Source: Chrysopilus asiliformis
Lineage: Eukaryota; Arthropoda; Insecta; Diptera; Rhagionidae
Direction of reading: 5' to 3'
Assembly: GCA_964034945.1 (NCBI GenBank)
Contig: OZ035961.1
Location: forward strand, 46,860,184 to 46,924,183
Length of the DNA: 64,000 nt
Of the stretch, positions 22,367-34,365 are shown piece after piece; the first letter of the stretch is position 1; the number at the start of each line of letters is the position of its first letter. Made by a program: the position numbers and the translations under genes. The notes beneath the pieces are model-generated. The model ran no database searches. It was not told the origin of the DNA and saw only the letters and a program-made list of their open reading frames with translations.

Positions 22367-24810
22367 TACACCCCGATTATTTAAGACTCGTGAATCGACG
22401 AATTTCACTTCATTTGGTTATCGGGATTATGTAAAAAAAACCCAATCATGTTAGCCTTTTTTTGCGAAATTTGTCGCAAAAAGTGACATTTCAAGTCGGC
22501 TGCTATTTTGTGATCGACAGCGGTAATTGATGGATGGAAAATGTATGGAAAATCAACGAGGGTGTTTATTATTACTATTCTTTCAATTGTAACATTTGAT
22601 AATCACAAATTTTAGCTATAAAATTACTAATGTAAAACAATTTGAAACCGCAACGTCCCCGCACATTTTAAAATGGGAAGAACAGAAGTGGATCGCATAG
22701 TGGAGGGAAGGTTTTGGCTTAGGAGCTCCAGAACCCAACTAAAAGCCGTTTTATTAACGCGAAAAATTTTTACAAACCTGAAAAAAACATAACAATAATT
22801 TTACATAGTAAAATAAAAAATGTGTTACAATTCTTCCGGCAATTCCAGAGGATTGGAATTGTCTCTCAAGTTTCGCCTGATTTGTCGGCAATCTGTATCC
22901 GAAACTTCGTCATCCGATTCGAACATTTCCAGGGAGCTCATTTTTCTTCTATAAATAAACTTAACTGACGCTTGAAATACGTTTTTCTAATTAGTATTCG
23001 CAAACAAAATACTCAAAACTTTAAAATTTGAAACTTCAAAAGTTAATTTTGAAGTTTATCCACAAAAGTATATTGAGTCGTATAGCTAGTGCATACGCAA
23101 CGAAATAGGTTCCCGTGAGCTTTGTGCTGCGGTGAGATTTGTAACCTTCATTGCAGTGATGCCATATAAGTTTCGCACTATTTCACGAATCGGTCATGAG
23201 TCTAAGATAATTAAAAATTTCACTTTCAGTGAAATGAAATAAAATGCGTCGTTTTTAGTGAATGGTCTAAGATAATCGGGGTGTTAGACTCATGACCGAT
23301 TCGTGAAATAGTGCGAAACTTATATGGCATCACTGCAATGAAGGTTACAAATCTCACCGCAGCACAAAGCTCACGGGAACCTATTTCGTTGCGTATGCAC
23401 TAGCTATACGACTCAATATACTTTTGTGGATAAACTTCAAAATTAACTTTTGAAGTTTCAAATTTTAAAGTTTTGAGTATTTTGTTTGCGAATACTAATT
23501 AGAAAAACGTATTTCAAGCGTCAGTTAAGTTTATTTATAGAAGAAAAATGAGCTCCCTGGAAATGTTCAAATCGGATGACGAAGTTTCGGATACAGATTG
23601 CCGACAAATCAGGCGAAACTTGAGAGACAATTCCAATCCTCTGGAATTGCCGGAAGAATTGTAACACATTTTTTATTTTACTATGTAAAATTATTGTTAT
23701 GTTTTTTTCAGGTTTGTAAAAATTTTTCGCGTTAATAAAACGGCTTTTAGTTGGGTTCTGGAGCTCCTAAGCCAAAACCTTCTCTCCACTATGCGATCCA
23801 CTTCTGTTCTTCCCATTTTAAAATTTGCGGGGACGTTGCGGTTTCAAATTGTTGTACATTAGTAATTTTATAGCTAAAATTTGTGATTATCAAATGTTAC
23901 AATTGAAAGAATAGTAATAATAAACACCCTCGTTGATTTTCCATACATTTTCCATCCATCAATTACCGCTGTCGATCACAAAATAGCAGCCGACTTGAAA
24001 TGTCACTTTTTGCGACAAATTTCGCAAAAAAAGGCTAACATGATTGGGTTTTTTTTACATAATCCCGATAACCAAATGAAGTGAAATTCGTCGATTCACG
24101 AGTCTTAAATAATCGGGGTGTAAGGCTCGTGAATCGACGAATTTCACTTCATTTGGTTATCGGGATTATGTAAAAAAAACCCAATCATGTTAGCCTTTTT
24201 TTGCGAAATTTGTCGCAAAAAGTGACATTTCAAGTCGGCTGCTATTTTGTGATCGACAGCGGTAATTGATGGATGGAAAATGTATGGAAAATCAACGAGG
24301 GTGTTTATTATTACTATTCTTTCAATTGTAACATTTGATAATCACAAATTTTAGCTATAAAATTACTAATGTAAAACAATTTGAAACCGCAACGTCCCCG
24401 CAAATTTTAAAATGGGAAGAACAGAAGTGGATCGCATAGTGGAGGGAAGGTTTTGGCTTAGGAGCTCCAGAACCCAACTAAAAGCCGTTGTATTAACGCG
24501 AAAAATTTTTACAAACCTGAAAAAAACATAACAATAATTTTACATAGTAAAATAAAAAATGTGTTACAATTCTTCCGGCAATTCCAGAGGATTGGAATTG
24601 TCTCTCAAGTTTCGCCTGATTTGTCGGCAATCTGTATCCGAAACTTCGTCATCCGATTCGAACATTTCCAGGGAGCTCATTTTTCTTCTATAAATAAACT
24701 TAACTGACGCTTGAAATACGTTTTTCTAATTAGTATTCGCAAACAAAATACTCAAAACTTTAAAATTTGAAACTTCAAAAGTTAATTTTGAAGTTTATCC
24801 ACAAAATTCA
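22367..24810. mobile_element. Nested, triplicated PIF/Harbinger-type element
   Basis: A block of about 700 bp occurs three times: 22367-23070 (inverse), about 23430-24120 (forward) and 24116-24808 (inverse). The first two, with a second element between them (23070-23430, itself a palindrome centred near 23250), make a palindrome of about 1.75 kb. All copies start ACACCCCGATTATTTAAG. Each carries the same 38-codon frame (22825-22941 minus, 23548-23664 plus, 24564-24680 minus). Its ending RDNSNPLELPEE resembles the N-terminal part of Harbinger transposases. Class assignment rests on that motif. Confidence 0.75.
23548..23664 (+). pseudogene. 38-codon remnant of a Harbinger-type transposase N-terminus
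   Basis: Begins MSSLEMFKSDDEVSDTDC and ends RDNSNPLELPEEL before a stop. The other two copies are on the minus strand and differ by Lys/Glu at one position. The RD.SNPLELP motif typically sits just before the catalytic part, which is absent here. It could be translated as a micropeptide, but nothing shows that. Confidence 0.5.
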
Positions 24811-25420
24811 TCCCTTCAACCTAGTGAGATATGGAACCTAAGCCAGCGGCGGGGTGGTAGTGGTTATGCAAAAGGAGCGTATATGGGCGCTTGTGATGTC
24901 AATCGGTCAATTATAGTTATGTCAAATTGTTTTCGTAAAATCACAACACTTATATTTAGTTGGTTGGAATTTATTTTCTATTTTATCCATTAAATATTTC
25001 ACTGCCTCTTTAGATAAGCGAAATTAACACAAAAATCTGAAAATATTTTCAACCTAACTGTTTCTGAAAAATACAAGAACAATAACAAATTCAAATCACA
25101 TTGGGTCTGGTAATTCCAGTGGATTTGAAGAATCTCTTATGGTTTTTCTCATTACTTTCATGTTTAGAATGTTATCCTCTGCTTCACTATCATAAAATAA
25201 CCACATTTAAAAAAAAATCGCCTTTTGCGCAAGAAAATCTAACGCGGTTGAATTTGAAATTTGGCTATTTGACAGCTCATCGCAAGCAACGCATTCAAAC
25301 GCAGTGAGTCGTGTCGCTTGAAATATGGGGACTTCTGTAATACCGATTGCTCGGCGACGTGACTTATCGAGTCACCGCAAACGCCAAGTCCCCGTGATTT
25401 TCATAATAGGTCTATTAATT
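24811..25420. other. Intron segment with another Harbinger-like scrap
   Basis: On the minus strand about 25170-25098 reads RDSSNPLELPDP, a diverged version of the motif in the neighbouring elements. 25260-25400 (GACAGCTCATCGCAAG, GGTATTACAGAA in inverse) is an inverted, diverged partner of 21376-21480, as if both flank one large nested insertion. Confidence 0.45.
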
Positions 25421-25539
25421 AAAAAGATCCGTATTTTAGACATAGAATCTATTTTTCACATAAGGCAATTGCCACCTTGCAGTCATTCCACCAATTACTT
25501 GTGAATATGAGGTAGGGTAAGTTGATAAACTGTTTTAGT

Positions 25540-25730
25540 ATACACGATTAATGGAAAACGGCTACTGTCGTTTCATTAGATGGGGAATTTTTATTTCTCC
25601 TGTTTACACGGTCAATATTTTTGCTTCAATACTTTTATATTAATCGTGTAAGGGCTATATTGAAGCGAATCACACGATTTTGAAGGCTTCATTATATTGA
25701 AACAAAAACATTGACCGCGTAAGACAGATC
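25540..25730. repeat. Decayed inverted repeats
   Basis: ATACACGATTAAT / ATTAATCGTGTA and TTTACACGGTCAAT / ATTGACCGCGTAA are inverted pairs. Probably a worn foldback MITE. Confidence 0.55.
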
Positions 25731-26082
25731 TAAGTTAATTTCAGAAACAATGCTAGTCAGATTTTTGAAGAGCAAATCCCACTTAATTTTACTGTTAAAA
25801 TCTTAGTAGCAAAAAGCACAGAAAATCAAAATAGTAATGCAAGGAGATAGCAGCGGATTTAATCTCAAAACGGCACTTGATCGTTTCGCAGAATACTCAT
25901 TGTCGCGTATCGAATAAATAAATGCAGCGTAGTGTTTCAGGATAGGCATGATTACTCTGGAGAACTGGTTTATTAGATGTTCAAGCACAAGAATTCAATA
26001 TGACAAAGTTAAAAATAGGAAACTTTTTGAAAACATGAATCAAATTCGATTGGCACTACGTGCTTAGAAGTTGTATATAGAT

Positions 26083-26390
26083 AGCCTATAATTTAGAGAG
26101 TATACAATAGGATGTGTAAAATGGCAGGTGAGCTGGAGGATTTTGAAAACTTCATCAATTGTCACAAATAATACTCAAAGTAACTAAAATTGGTTAATAT
26201 AAGTAAAAATACATTGAGATATCAAAAAAACTTGAAAAGGCGTGGTTTTAATGCTATGAAAAAGTTTTTAAAGATTGTTCTAATTTGGTGAAAAGCGTCT
26301 AGTGGCCTAACTTTTAAATTTGAGTTAATGGTATGTCGCCACTCTAGCACGATCTATTAAATGCAATTTTTCACTATATTATAGGCTCTC
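26083..26390. repeat. MITE with AGCCTATAATTTAGAGAG-type ends
   Basis: AGCCTATAATTTAGAGAG at 26083 is matched by TATTATAGGCTCTCTAG at about 26377-26395 in inverse. Related ends occur near 29047-29360, 29940 and 31235 (TCTAGATTATAGGCC). Confidence 0.6.
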
Positions 26391-27262
26391 TAGTTGTATA
26401 TCATTTCCAAAAACTGACTTATAGATGGTGCTGTATCTTAGAGTACCACGATTGTAAGTCGATTTTTTTTCAATTTTATAATAGAGGTATTCACTTTACC
26501 TCGCAAAATCTTCACAAACGGCCAAAACCTTAGTTTGCAAGGTCCATAGTATTTATTGGCAAAGTAATATAAAATCAAATTACTATAATCCAGGGAATCC
26601 AGTCAACGTGCTCGTGACGACTTTTTTATACAGGGAGCTGTAAAAAAAATAACCATACATTTAGTATGACACCGCGTCTTGATTAACAATTTTTTATCCC
26701 AAGAAATATCTCACCGCAATGAGATTTTTTTGACAGCTGGGCAGAGATATTTCATGGAATTTCATTTCTTCGCATGCATTCGAAGTTCAAAACAACTCGT
26801 CACAGTTATTGCAAAATATTAGAAACAAGGAAAAGCAGGCGGAAAGAAAAACCTCTTAATGTTAAATATTCTCTTCCAAAGCCTTTTCTATCGTATTGTT
26901 TGTAAAAATTAGTTATTTTCCCAACTACTTGTCGGGAGAATTTAGATTCCGCCATCTTGAATGGGAAAATTCCATGAAATTTTGGTCAATCAAAAATCTG
27001 CGATGAAAAATCCCAAGTGGAGACAGGGTCTGAGAGTGACCTCGATTACACAGGCTTAGTATGGCGCCACTAATCGACTCTTTTCGGGCGACGGACGAAG
27101 TGGGAACGATGACACGAAAAATCCAACCCAAACTAAAAATTTCAGTTGCTCAAGGAGCGGAACGAATGCTGATTGGCTGATTCATTTCCACTTGTTACAA
27201 AAAAATTATTTACTCCGTGATCGTCGTGCGTACATGTTGTTTAGCTAATATTTGTTTATTCA
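26391..27262 (+). other. Intron segment, no gene seen
   Basis: A minus-strand frame at 27131-26925 shows no family likeness. GC content rises slightly at 26930-27260. Confidence 0.35.
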
Positions 27263-27400
27263 ATGGCAAACTGGAATAAAAGTCAGACAACGGCTTTGAT
27301 TGAAGTATACGAGCAACCTCCCGGTTTATGACATTCACAAACACGAAATTAAAAACAAAAAAAAACTCACAAACGCGAAATTAAAAATAAATTTTTTTTT
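27263..27400 (+). pseudogene. MADF/SANT-like domain fragment, frameshifted
   Basis: MANWNKSQTTALIEVYEQPP ends in a stop, but the next frame continues VYDIHKHEIKNKKK. Together these look like the first helix and the following basic stretch of a MADF/Myb-SANT domain (W...Q...LI..Y.....LYD....EYKN pattern), as in accessory proteins of PIF/Harbinger elements. Broken and short. Confidence 0.45.
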
Positions 27401-27574
27401 AGCCCAATTTCCATTTGTCTTATTTTCGTTTGGGTTCAGCTCAACCTGTGTGATCACGAGAGGTTCAGTGTGGAAGTTCATTATGTCTAAACGTGGTCAG
27501 TGATTACAATCGGCGCCGTCCGCCGCAGCCTATCGCATTGGCAGAAAAAAATTCTGAGCTTTCATGCCAACGTC

Positions 27575-27660
27575 AAAGATTTTTTTTTTGTGGTGCCAGC
27601 TTAGGGGAAGACGCTTTAATGCCGAAGCACAGCTCGGGATGGTCGCCGAGGTTTTGAAAG
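27575..27660 (-). mobile_element. 3' end of a SINE-like element
   Basis: A T-run followed by GCCAGCTTAGG and AATGCCGAAGCACAGCTC is the inverse of the 3' end and A-tail of the element at 63570-63910. The 5' part is missing, as is common for retroposed copies. Confidence 0.6.
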
Positions 27661-29435
27661 TTCAATCAAAATGAATAATTCTCAATTTTATGCAAATTGT
27701 TCAATATTATGCAAATTATTGCTAGGAGGATATAAATATTTGTTTTAAAAGTCGAAGTGGAAAAATTCCTGTCAATATAATTTTAACGCTGCATACAATT
27801 CTTGGCCAGCACATTTTCATAGTGGTGTTTCGTTGCGTATGTTGTGTTATGCACATGTGCTAAATATTTTGGAACAAAACTTCATGCATTAAATTAGAAC
27901 TAATTTTCTCAAAAGCTTCACTGAAACAAGAAAAACGATGTTGAATTGTATTGACAATGGAATATTTTCGTTGATTCTTTTCTTTATGTTACATGAGAAA
28001 AAGAAAACCTTTATAGACCAAAGAGTAGCCAATCAAACATTTTAAAATGACCAAGTTGAATGCCGGAAAATTTTATTTCTAATCTAATTCTCTAAATTCT
28101 CATCAATATCCTCTTGAACTGTTAGATCTTTTATTTAGAATTAAATTTCACAAAAAAAAAAGATTTGTTAAAAGTTTTCAGAATATTCTTTAAACTCGGA
28201 AAAATTCTAAAATTGCTAGATATTTACGTCCATACCTGGTTATAAAGTATCTCTGATACCGCCAAATCGCGTTGGTTTGGCGATTTGGTCTCGGACGCTT
28301 CGGAGTGTGCAATGGAAAACGCCTAACATTCATCGCAAAAAACTACTCAATAAAGTTTAACACATTAGCTAAAACGAATTTGTTACACATTGGAAAGATA
28401 CTATATAAAGAGTATCATATAGAGCAAGCAAACACGGTTGATATCTATTTTTTTTCCAAAATGTAAACCATGAACTTACAATTCATCATTTCAACAAGAA
28501 AGTTATACCTGCTAAATTCAATTACACAGGAAGTATTGAAGCCTAACCTAAGGAATTTTAAGTGAATGTTTGGCGTAGACGGGAAGTTAGTGGATTCCAA
28601 ACACCGAGGACGTAAGTTGAACTCTCCGTTTTCGACGTTTTTTCCTAATTTTTTGTTAATTTATTTTTTTAGCTTTTTCCTAAAAAGCACACTTTAATGC
28701 GTTTACAGCATTAAAATATTGTTAAAAGTTATGGAAAAACCTTGTCTTATCAAATGTTGATTAGCGCCATTTATTGACGAGAATCGGCGATAAATGCGCT
28801 ATCAATAGGTGAAAATCAAGGCTTTAAGGTTAGAATGAATTCTCACTTTTGTTTGTTTTCTAGTAATAACACATTTCAGCTGCGAAAAAGGGAAAAGATT
28901 TGATTTGAAGCACATATTTGCTCCAGAATGCAATTAAATTGTATTTACTGTGTTGAAGTATACATCCAAACTGCAAGCGTCCAAAAGTGCGTTCCTGACG
29001 AAAATTACTGGTGAGTACTCCTCAGTAGTTTTTACTAAAGTCGGGAACGTAGCTATTACAGATCTTATAATCTAGGTAATGGACAATGGGTCGTATAATA
29101 ATTGGCGCTCAGCTGAAAAGCGAGCGCGAAAATCTTTAAAAATTTGGTTCATAATATTTGCCAAAATAATTTACATAGGTTAAAAACTCATGGCTGAGAT
29201 ATAAAAAAAATGGAAAGTCGTAGTTATTTTATTAAATTTAAGAATTTCTACGGACTGTTATAATCTGGTGAAGAAGCCTAATATACTGTTCTAATTGGAG
29301 TTAATACTGTCCTACTCAGTAAAACAACTTACTAAGTGCTAATGGCCACTCAATAGATTATAGTCTCTCTAGTAGTTATTTGTGACCAATAATATGCATG
29401 AAGGAAACTGTAAAAATTATCAATCAAATTTTTAA
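27661..29435 (+). other. Intron segment, no gene seen
   Basis: Holds a fragment of the 35580-35741 MITE family near 28990-29060 (GTGCGTTCCTGACG, TTTTTACTAAAGTCGGGAAC) and one end of the TATAATCTAG family near 29068. Otherwise AT-rich and unremarkable. Confidence 0.4.
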
Positions 29436-29442
29436 GAGGTCT

Positions 29443-29907
29443 GTTCGATATAAGTCCTGGACTTACTCCGAATATTTTTACTTTACTCCACAAAATGGCG
29501 GATTTTCTTACTCTGAATTTGTTTTTATCGAACAACTTGGAGTAAGTTCAGGTTCAGAGTAAGTTCAGAGTAAATCATTAACTCTATATTATGAGTTTAT
29601 AATTATAGATTATAAAATATAACAAATATAATAAATAAAACCCGAAACTACTCATATATATTGGAAATAATTTATGATGTCTTTTGTTGCATTTCTTCTT
29701 CCAAACACTGTAAAAGAGAGGTTATGTCTGACAAATATCAGCTGTCAAAAGTTTACTCCAGCTAAAAGCAAAAGTAAGTCCAGGACTGTCCTGGACTTAC
29801 ACTTTTCTGTTCGATATGTGTTCGGAGTAAGTCCAGGACTCATATCGAACAGAAAAGAGTAAAAAATTTTACTCCGAGTAAGTCCAGGACTCATATCGAA
29901 CAGACCT
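29443..29907. mobile_element. MITE with AGGTCTGTTCGATAT ends, copy 1
   Basis: Starts AGGTCTGTTCGATATAAGTC and ends ATATCGAACAGACCT. AAG follows and precedes as a possible 3-bp duplication. The body repeats GAGTAAGTCCAGGACT several times. A second copy is at 30560-30994. Confidence 0.82.
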
Positions 29908-30098
29908 AAGGACTTCTAATCAGATATTCCGCTCGATTTATATGGTCTGTAATCTAGGGAGTGGACAATTACACTTTAATAGATTCTTTAGAAGTCTTTT
30001 AGGCCAGTTAGAACAGCTTTTCGGTTAGATTATAATTGCTTCTAATTTAACTGAAATTAGAACAGTTGGTAAATATTTTTTTAAATTATTTGTAACAA

Positions 30099-31170
30099 TG
30101 GGCGCATTCACGGTACTCAATGGTTGAGAAATTTCCTCAACAGTTGAGAAATTTACTCATCATAACCACTGATCGGACGCCATTTTTTGTATCGAAAAAT
30201 TTCTGCGATACTTTTCTGCGCAACCGATGGATTGAGTATTTTGACAGATAACAACTGGCGTTTTTTCGAAGAACAAAATATTTGAAAAAACAGAATGGCT
30301 TTTCTGGATCAAATTTACAAATTAAATGATATGGAATATAATATTTTCGAAACTCCGGAGGTGCATCACAGATTACAAACTGATAAATTGCATTTTATTA
30401 ATTTACAAGAGATGGGAATATTTCCAATCGTTTGAAGAAATTTTTCATTCCGCACTTTCACCGATTCACGGCCTTTAAATATTTCATGCGCAAATAAAAA
30501 TGTTTGCACTAAATCAGGAATCTGTTGCAATGTTTGTGGTAACATCATCTTCAGCTAAAAGGTCTGTTCGATATAAGTCCTGGACACTCCGAGTATTTTC
30601 ACTTTACTCCACAAAATCGCGGATTTTCTTACTCTGAATTTGTTTTTATCGAACAACTTGGAGTAAGTTCAGAGTAAGTCACGTTTGAACTGTCCTTTAA
30701 TATATTAAATGTATTTCATGAAACCTGTTTTGTAAACTTATGCTCAACTTGGTATACTCGAAATTCTCCGTCATGATTTTCAACATATAAATTTTCATAA
30801 TTACACATTTTATAAATTTTTCTTAACTTCCAAACACTGTAAAAGAGAGGTTATGTCTGACAAATATCAGCTATCAAAAGTTTACTCCAGCTAAAAGTAA
30901 GAGTAAGTTCGGAGTAAGTCCAGGACTCATATCGAACAGAAAAGAGTAAAAAATTTTACTCCGAGTAAGTCCAGGACTCATATCGAACAGACCTAAAAAC
31001 TCCAAAAACCAGTGGTTTTCCATAATTCCAACTAACAATTTTCACACAACAAATTTTCCCTCCATTTGTCTATGACAAGATTGACAGATATCAGCTGTTT
31101 AATGTATCGAGGCATTCACGAGAACTAATCGAGATTTACTCAACCGTTGAGTATTCGTGAATGCGCCCAA
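30099..31170. mobile_element. PIF/Harbinger-like element with GGGCGCATTCACG ends
   Basis: GGGCGCATTCACG near 30102 and CGTGAATGCGCCC ending near 31169 are inverted. Inside them TACTCAA..GTTGAG blocks are mirrored, and AAT flanks both ends. A frame starting at 30295 (MAFLDQIYKLNDMEY) runs only about 45 codons. A second MITE (30560-30994) interrupts it. Confidence 0.7.
30560..30994. mobile_element. MITE with AGGTCTGTTCGATAT ends, copy 2, nested
   Basis: Same ends and body as 29443-29907, with AAA outside both ends. It lies inside the 30099-31170 element, so it is the younger insertion. Confidence 0.82.
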
Positions 31171-31549
31171 TGAATCAAATTTTCACGCGTTTGTTCTTCA
31201 GTTTGGCAACCATTTTTATACGTTCGATAGTTACCTTTCTAGATTATAGGCCCTGTATATATAACCTCGTCTTGATTCTCTAGTCCTGAATGTAAAAGCA
31301 CTTTACATTACTATATAGATATATGGAAAGCATAACGAGCGAGAAATCATCTTTTTAATAAAACAAGAACAATGTGCAAGTTGTGTTGTTTCATTTTTGC
31401 CTGTGAATACGATTCCAAATTTTTAATTTTAAATCCCTAAAAATATTAGTTATAGAAACAGTGAAAAAGAGTCTAATCAGGTGTGAATGTGTTTCTGTTT
31501 TCCATGGAAGTGAAGAGAAGAGATAGAAAAGTTTGCTAAAGGTGAAATA

Positions 31550-32361
31550 ATGGCTCCAAAAGGGCTGATGGAAGCAATGTATGTAAAATTATTTTATTGC
31601 TCTGAAAGTAAATGGGACAATTTCGATGATAGAGTATACACAAGAAATGTGAGTACAAAAATGTATTATGAGAAGTAATTAATAGAAAGAAGCCGCACTA
31701 TCAAACTACATTAGAGTACGCTTAAATGCAACACGGATAATTGTCATTTTCAAGTTTGCAAATGTCAAAATTACATTAAATTTTACACTTATGGCGAATT
31801 CGAATCAGATTTAGAGCATGCTCTACTCTATAGTCGGATAGGGCCTACATTATTCAATACAATTTTGCTTAAGAAAGTTGTAAAAATTTATATTAGATAT
31901 AAAATCTATATCGAGCAAAAAGAGCAGAGCATTCGAATACGCCATTAGACCCGTTTGTGCGTATACTATTCTTTAAGTTTCGGATAGCCTACTTAAACCG
32001 TAGAAATTTTTGAACTTAAGTAATTTAAGCTGTACATAAGGTGCTAAGTTTCGTTGGTTCAAACGGTACTTAAATGCATTACACGGATGAATGCAAGTGG
32101 ATTGCGGCTTCTGTATTTAGTAAAAGTTTGATGTTGAATAGTTTTCACAAAACGCTTTTTTTTGGTGAAAGTGGTTTAGTAATGGCAAACTATACTTCGA
32201 AAACAAGATTTATCGATAAGTAGTAGAATCAAAACCGATTTCAGATTTTAGGCGATCCAGAAAATCCTTTATGTTGGCCACAAATGGAAAAAAAGAAGCG
32301 TATTATCCTTACTGGACCTGATCGAATCGCATTGTTTCGCACGAAGAGTGTGAAACCATAA
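31550..32361 (+). CDS. Possible small two-exon gene nested in the mod(mdg4) intron
   Basis: Exon 31550-31648 starts MAPKGLMEAMYVKLFYC and ends phase 0 at a consensus donor (AAT|GTGAGT). A fitting acceptor (GATTTCAG, ends 32244) opens 32245-32361, ILGDPENPLCWPQ to RTKSVKP and stop, giving 71 aa. Composition looks protein-like (Cys, Trp, charged). An AATAAA lies near 32702. I do not recognise the family. A competing acceptor 9 nt downstream would give a different frame, so the second exon is uncertain. It could also be an unrecognised alternative piece of mod(mdg4) or a decayed gene. Confidence 0.3.
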
Positions 32362-34109
32362 GATAAATTAAAATCCTCAAAGCCCTTTTGAAGAACACGT
32401 TTACAAATAGTTTCCAATTTGCTATTTTGTCTGGATTTAGAATCCTGTAAGATTCGTATCAAGAAATCGGTAAAATGTGTTATATATTTTAATCACACGG
32501 CAATATAAAAGTCTAATAATACGACATCATACCAATATCCAAAAATTTCTATATACAAAATAGATCAGCTTTTGATCTGCAGAAAAACCACTAGAAATAC
32601 ATTCTACTCACATCACTCCGTACAAATATCTGACCTGAACAGCATATGACTTTCTTTTACAAAATCTACGTCCCTACGCAACTTCCATTATAACCCGATG
32701 AATAAAATATTGGTTACATTAAAACACAAAAAATTATTTTGCAAAATCTGAAATATCTCGATAACGGTAAAAAAGAAAATTATAGAGGGAATTCACAGTC
32801 CTCTTTTAAAATGCGGGTAAATTTACCGCTCGGTAATTCAGTCAAATTTAACAGATTTTTACCGAGACGGTAATTTGGTTCATGTAAAAATGAATTACCG
32901 GATTCGGTAATTGTATACATGCCTCGAGTCGTGTTTTTCAGCCTCGGTATTCGGTATCAAGAATCAACCGCGAGTGGCGCTAGTAATGTTTTTAGTTGTA
33001 AAATTTTTTCGCTGGTTATCTCATCGGACTGCAATTTTTTTCGATTTTGATAGCCGTTGCCACAATAAAAATTCAAAAGAATACATCAAACATGGATTTA
33101 AAGGTATGTGATATATTTTACAATCAAATTCGCAGTTCATGATTTGGTCACGTATCAAATAAAAGCGCTGTTCTCAAATCTGTGCTGTGGGATGTTCACA
33201 GCAGAATATTTTCAGTCTTTTAATATTACCGAAAATACCGAATACCGAATACCGAAGAGGATTGTGAATACCCTCATTGAGAATTTGAATATCACACACA
33301 CTTCAAATTTTAAATTTTTGCTTTGCTGAAGCATTCGAGATGATCAAAGTGCTTTGACATTGACAATTCTGTTGTATTTATATCTTGAATAAAAAAAACG
33401 TTTGTGCAAGCATTTTAATAATAAAAATTAATTTATAAGGCATTTATAATGCATTTTGTATATTATTTTTGTTTTATTCCCTCGATTGAGTAAAAAACTG
33501 AATTTTTCTTCGGACCCTTTAAATATATGCGCTGATTATTCAGCCAGATGAAATAGTATATGGCATGTTTATTCATAAATTTTTATGACGAAGTAACAAT
33601 CAAAAAAATCCATTTTTGCTAATGCATTGTATTTTTGGACTTTTACTTGGAAACTTGTTTATAGCGATTAGGGATGTTAATTCGAGAATAATAAATGAGG
33701 AAATTTGATTTGGGTAGTTCTATGCTTTTCTAGTTTTGTTTTGTACTTTTTAGATGAAAATTTCATGTGTGACATTTTCTTTTGTTGCTGGTTGTATTTT
33801 TTCACAACTCTACCAAAAAAGAACCTTTCAATTTATGTTGTTTTCTCCTTTCATAGAATTACAGTCCAGAATCTGTTTTTAAATGTTTTACTAGAAATTT
33901 TCATTTTGCAAAATTGGTTAAATTAATTCGATTTTAGCAGTCATTCAACCAATTTTGCAAAATGATCGTGTAACGAAAAAATTTAACGTTAAATTTGTAT
34001 AACGTTATAATGAAATTTTGAAGAAATAATTGGAAAATCTTCAGAAATAGAGTAGTCATATTTTGCTTAAAAACGAATCTTGCGGAAGGTGGTGAGGAAA
34101 AACACATTT
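32362..34109 (+). other. Intron segment, no gene seen
   Basis: A patch at 32810-32910 repeats ACCG/CGGT words in both orientations (GGTAAATTTACCGCTCGGTA), probably a decayed hairpin. Other open frames here are AT-driven. Confidence 0.35.
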
Positions 34110-34365
34110 AATTATTCACAAAAAAAATCAAACAATTGGCAATGAGATAGATACAATTTTGGCACCCGCACTTTTCTCAGCTGATATTTGTCGTTAGAGC
34201 CTTCCCATCTATAAATACTTAATCTATGGCAACTATCACTACTCATTTCGTAAAGCAAGTTGAGTGGAATTGAATCATAGCGTGCGACAATCGGGAATAG
34301 AAACACCCACCTCTGGAATACAGGCCAAGTACTTTACCACTTTGACTAAGATTTTAATAAAAAAA
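34110..34365 (-). mobile_element. tRNA-derived SINE candidate
   Basis: On the minus strand from about 34352: TAGTCAAAGTGGTAAAGTAC resembles a tRNA D-arm/A box. Then come TTGGCCTGTATTCCAGAGGT and GGTGTTTCTATTCCC, a worn B box at the right spacing. About 180 nt of unrelated body follow. The open frame at 34306-34112 lies in this body and is not a gene. Confidence 0.5.

Noticed and set aside
26925..27131. 68-codon minus-strand frame
   Set aside because: No recognisable domain, no FLYWCH pattern and no clear splice context.
27480..27505. MSKRG followed by GTCAGT, resembling the first exon of ribosomal protein L23
   Set aside because: No further L23 exon follows anywhere in the window, and five residues are not enough.
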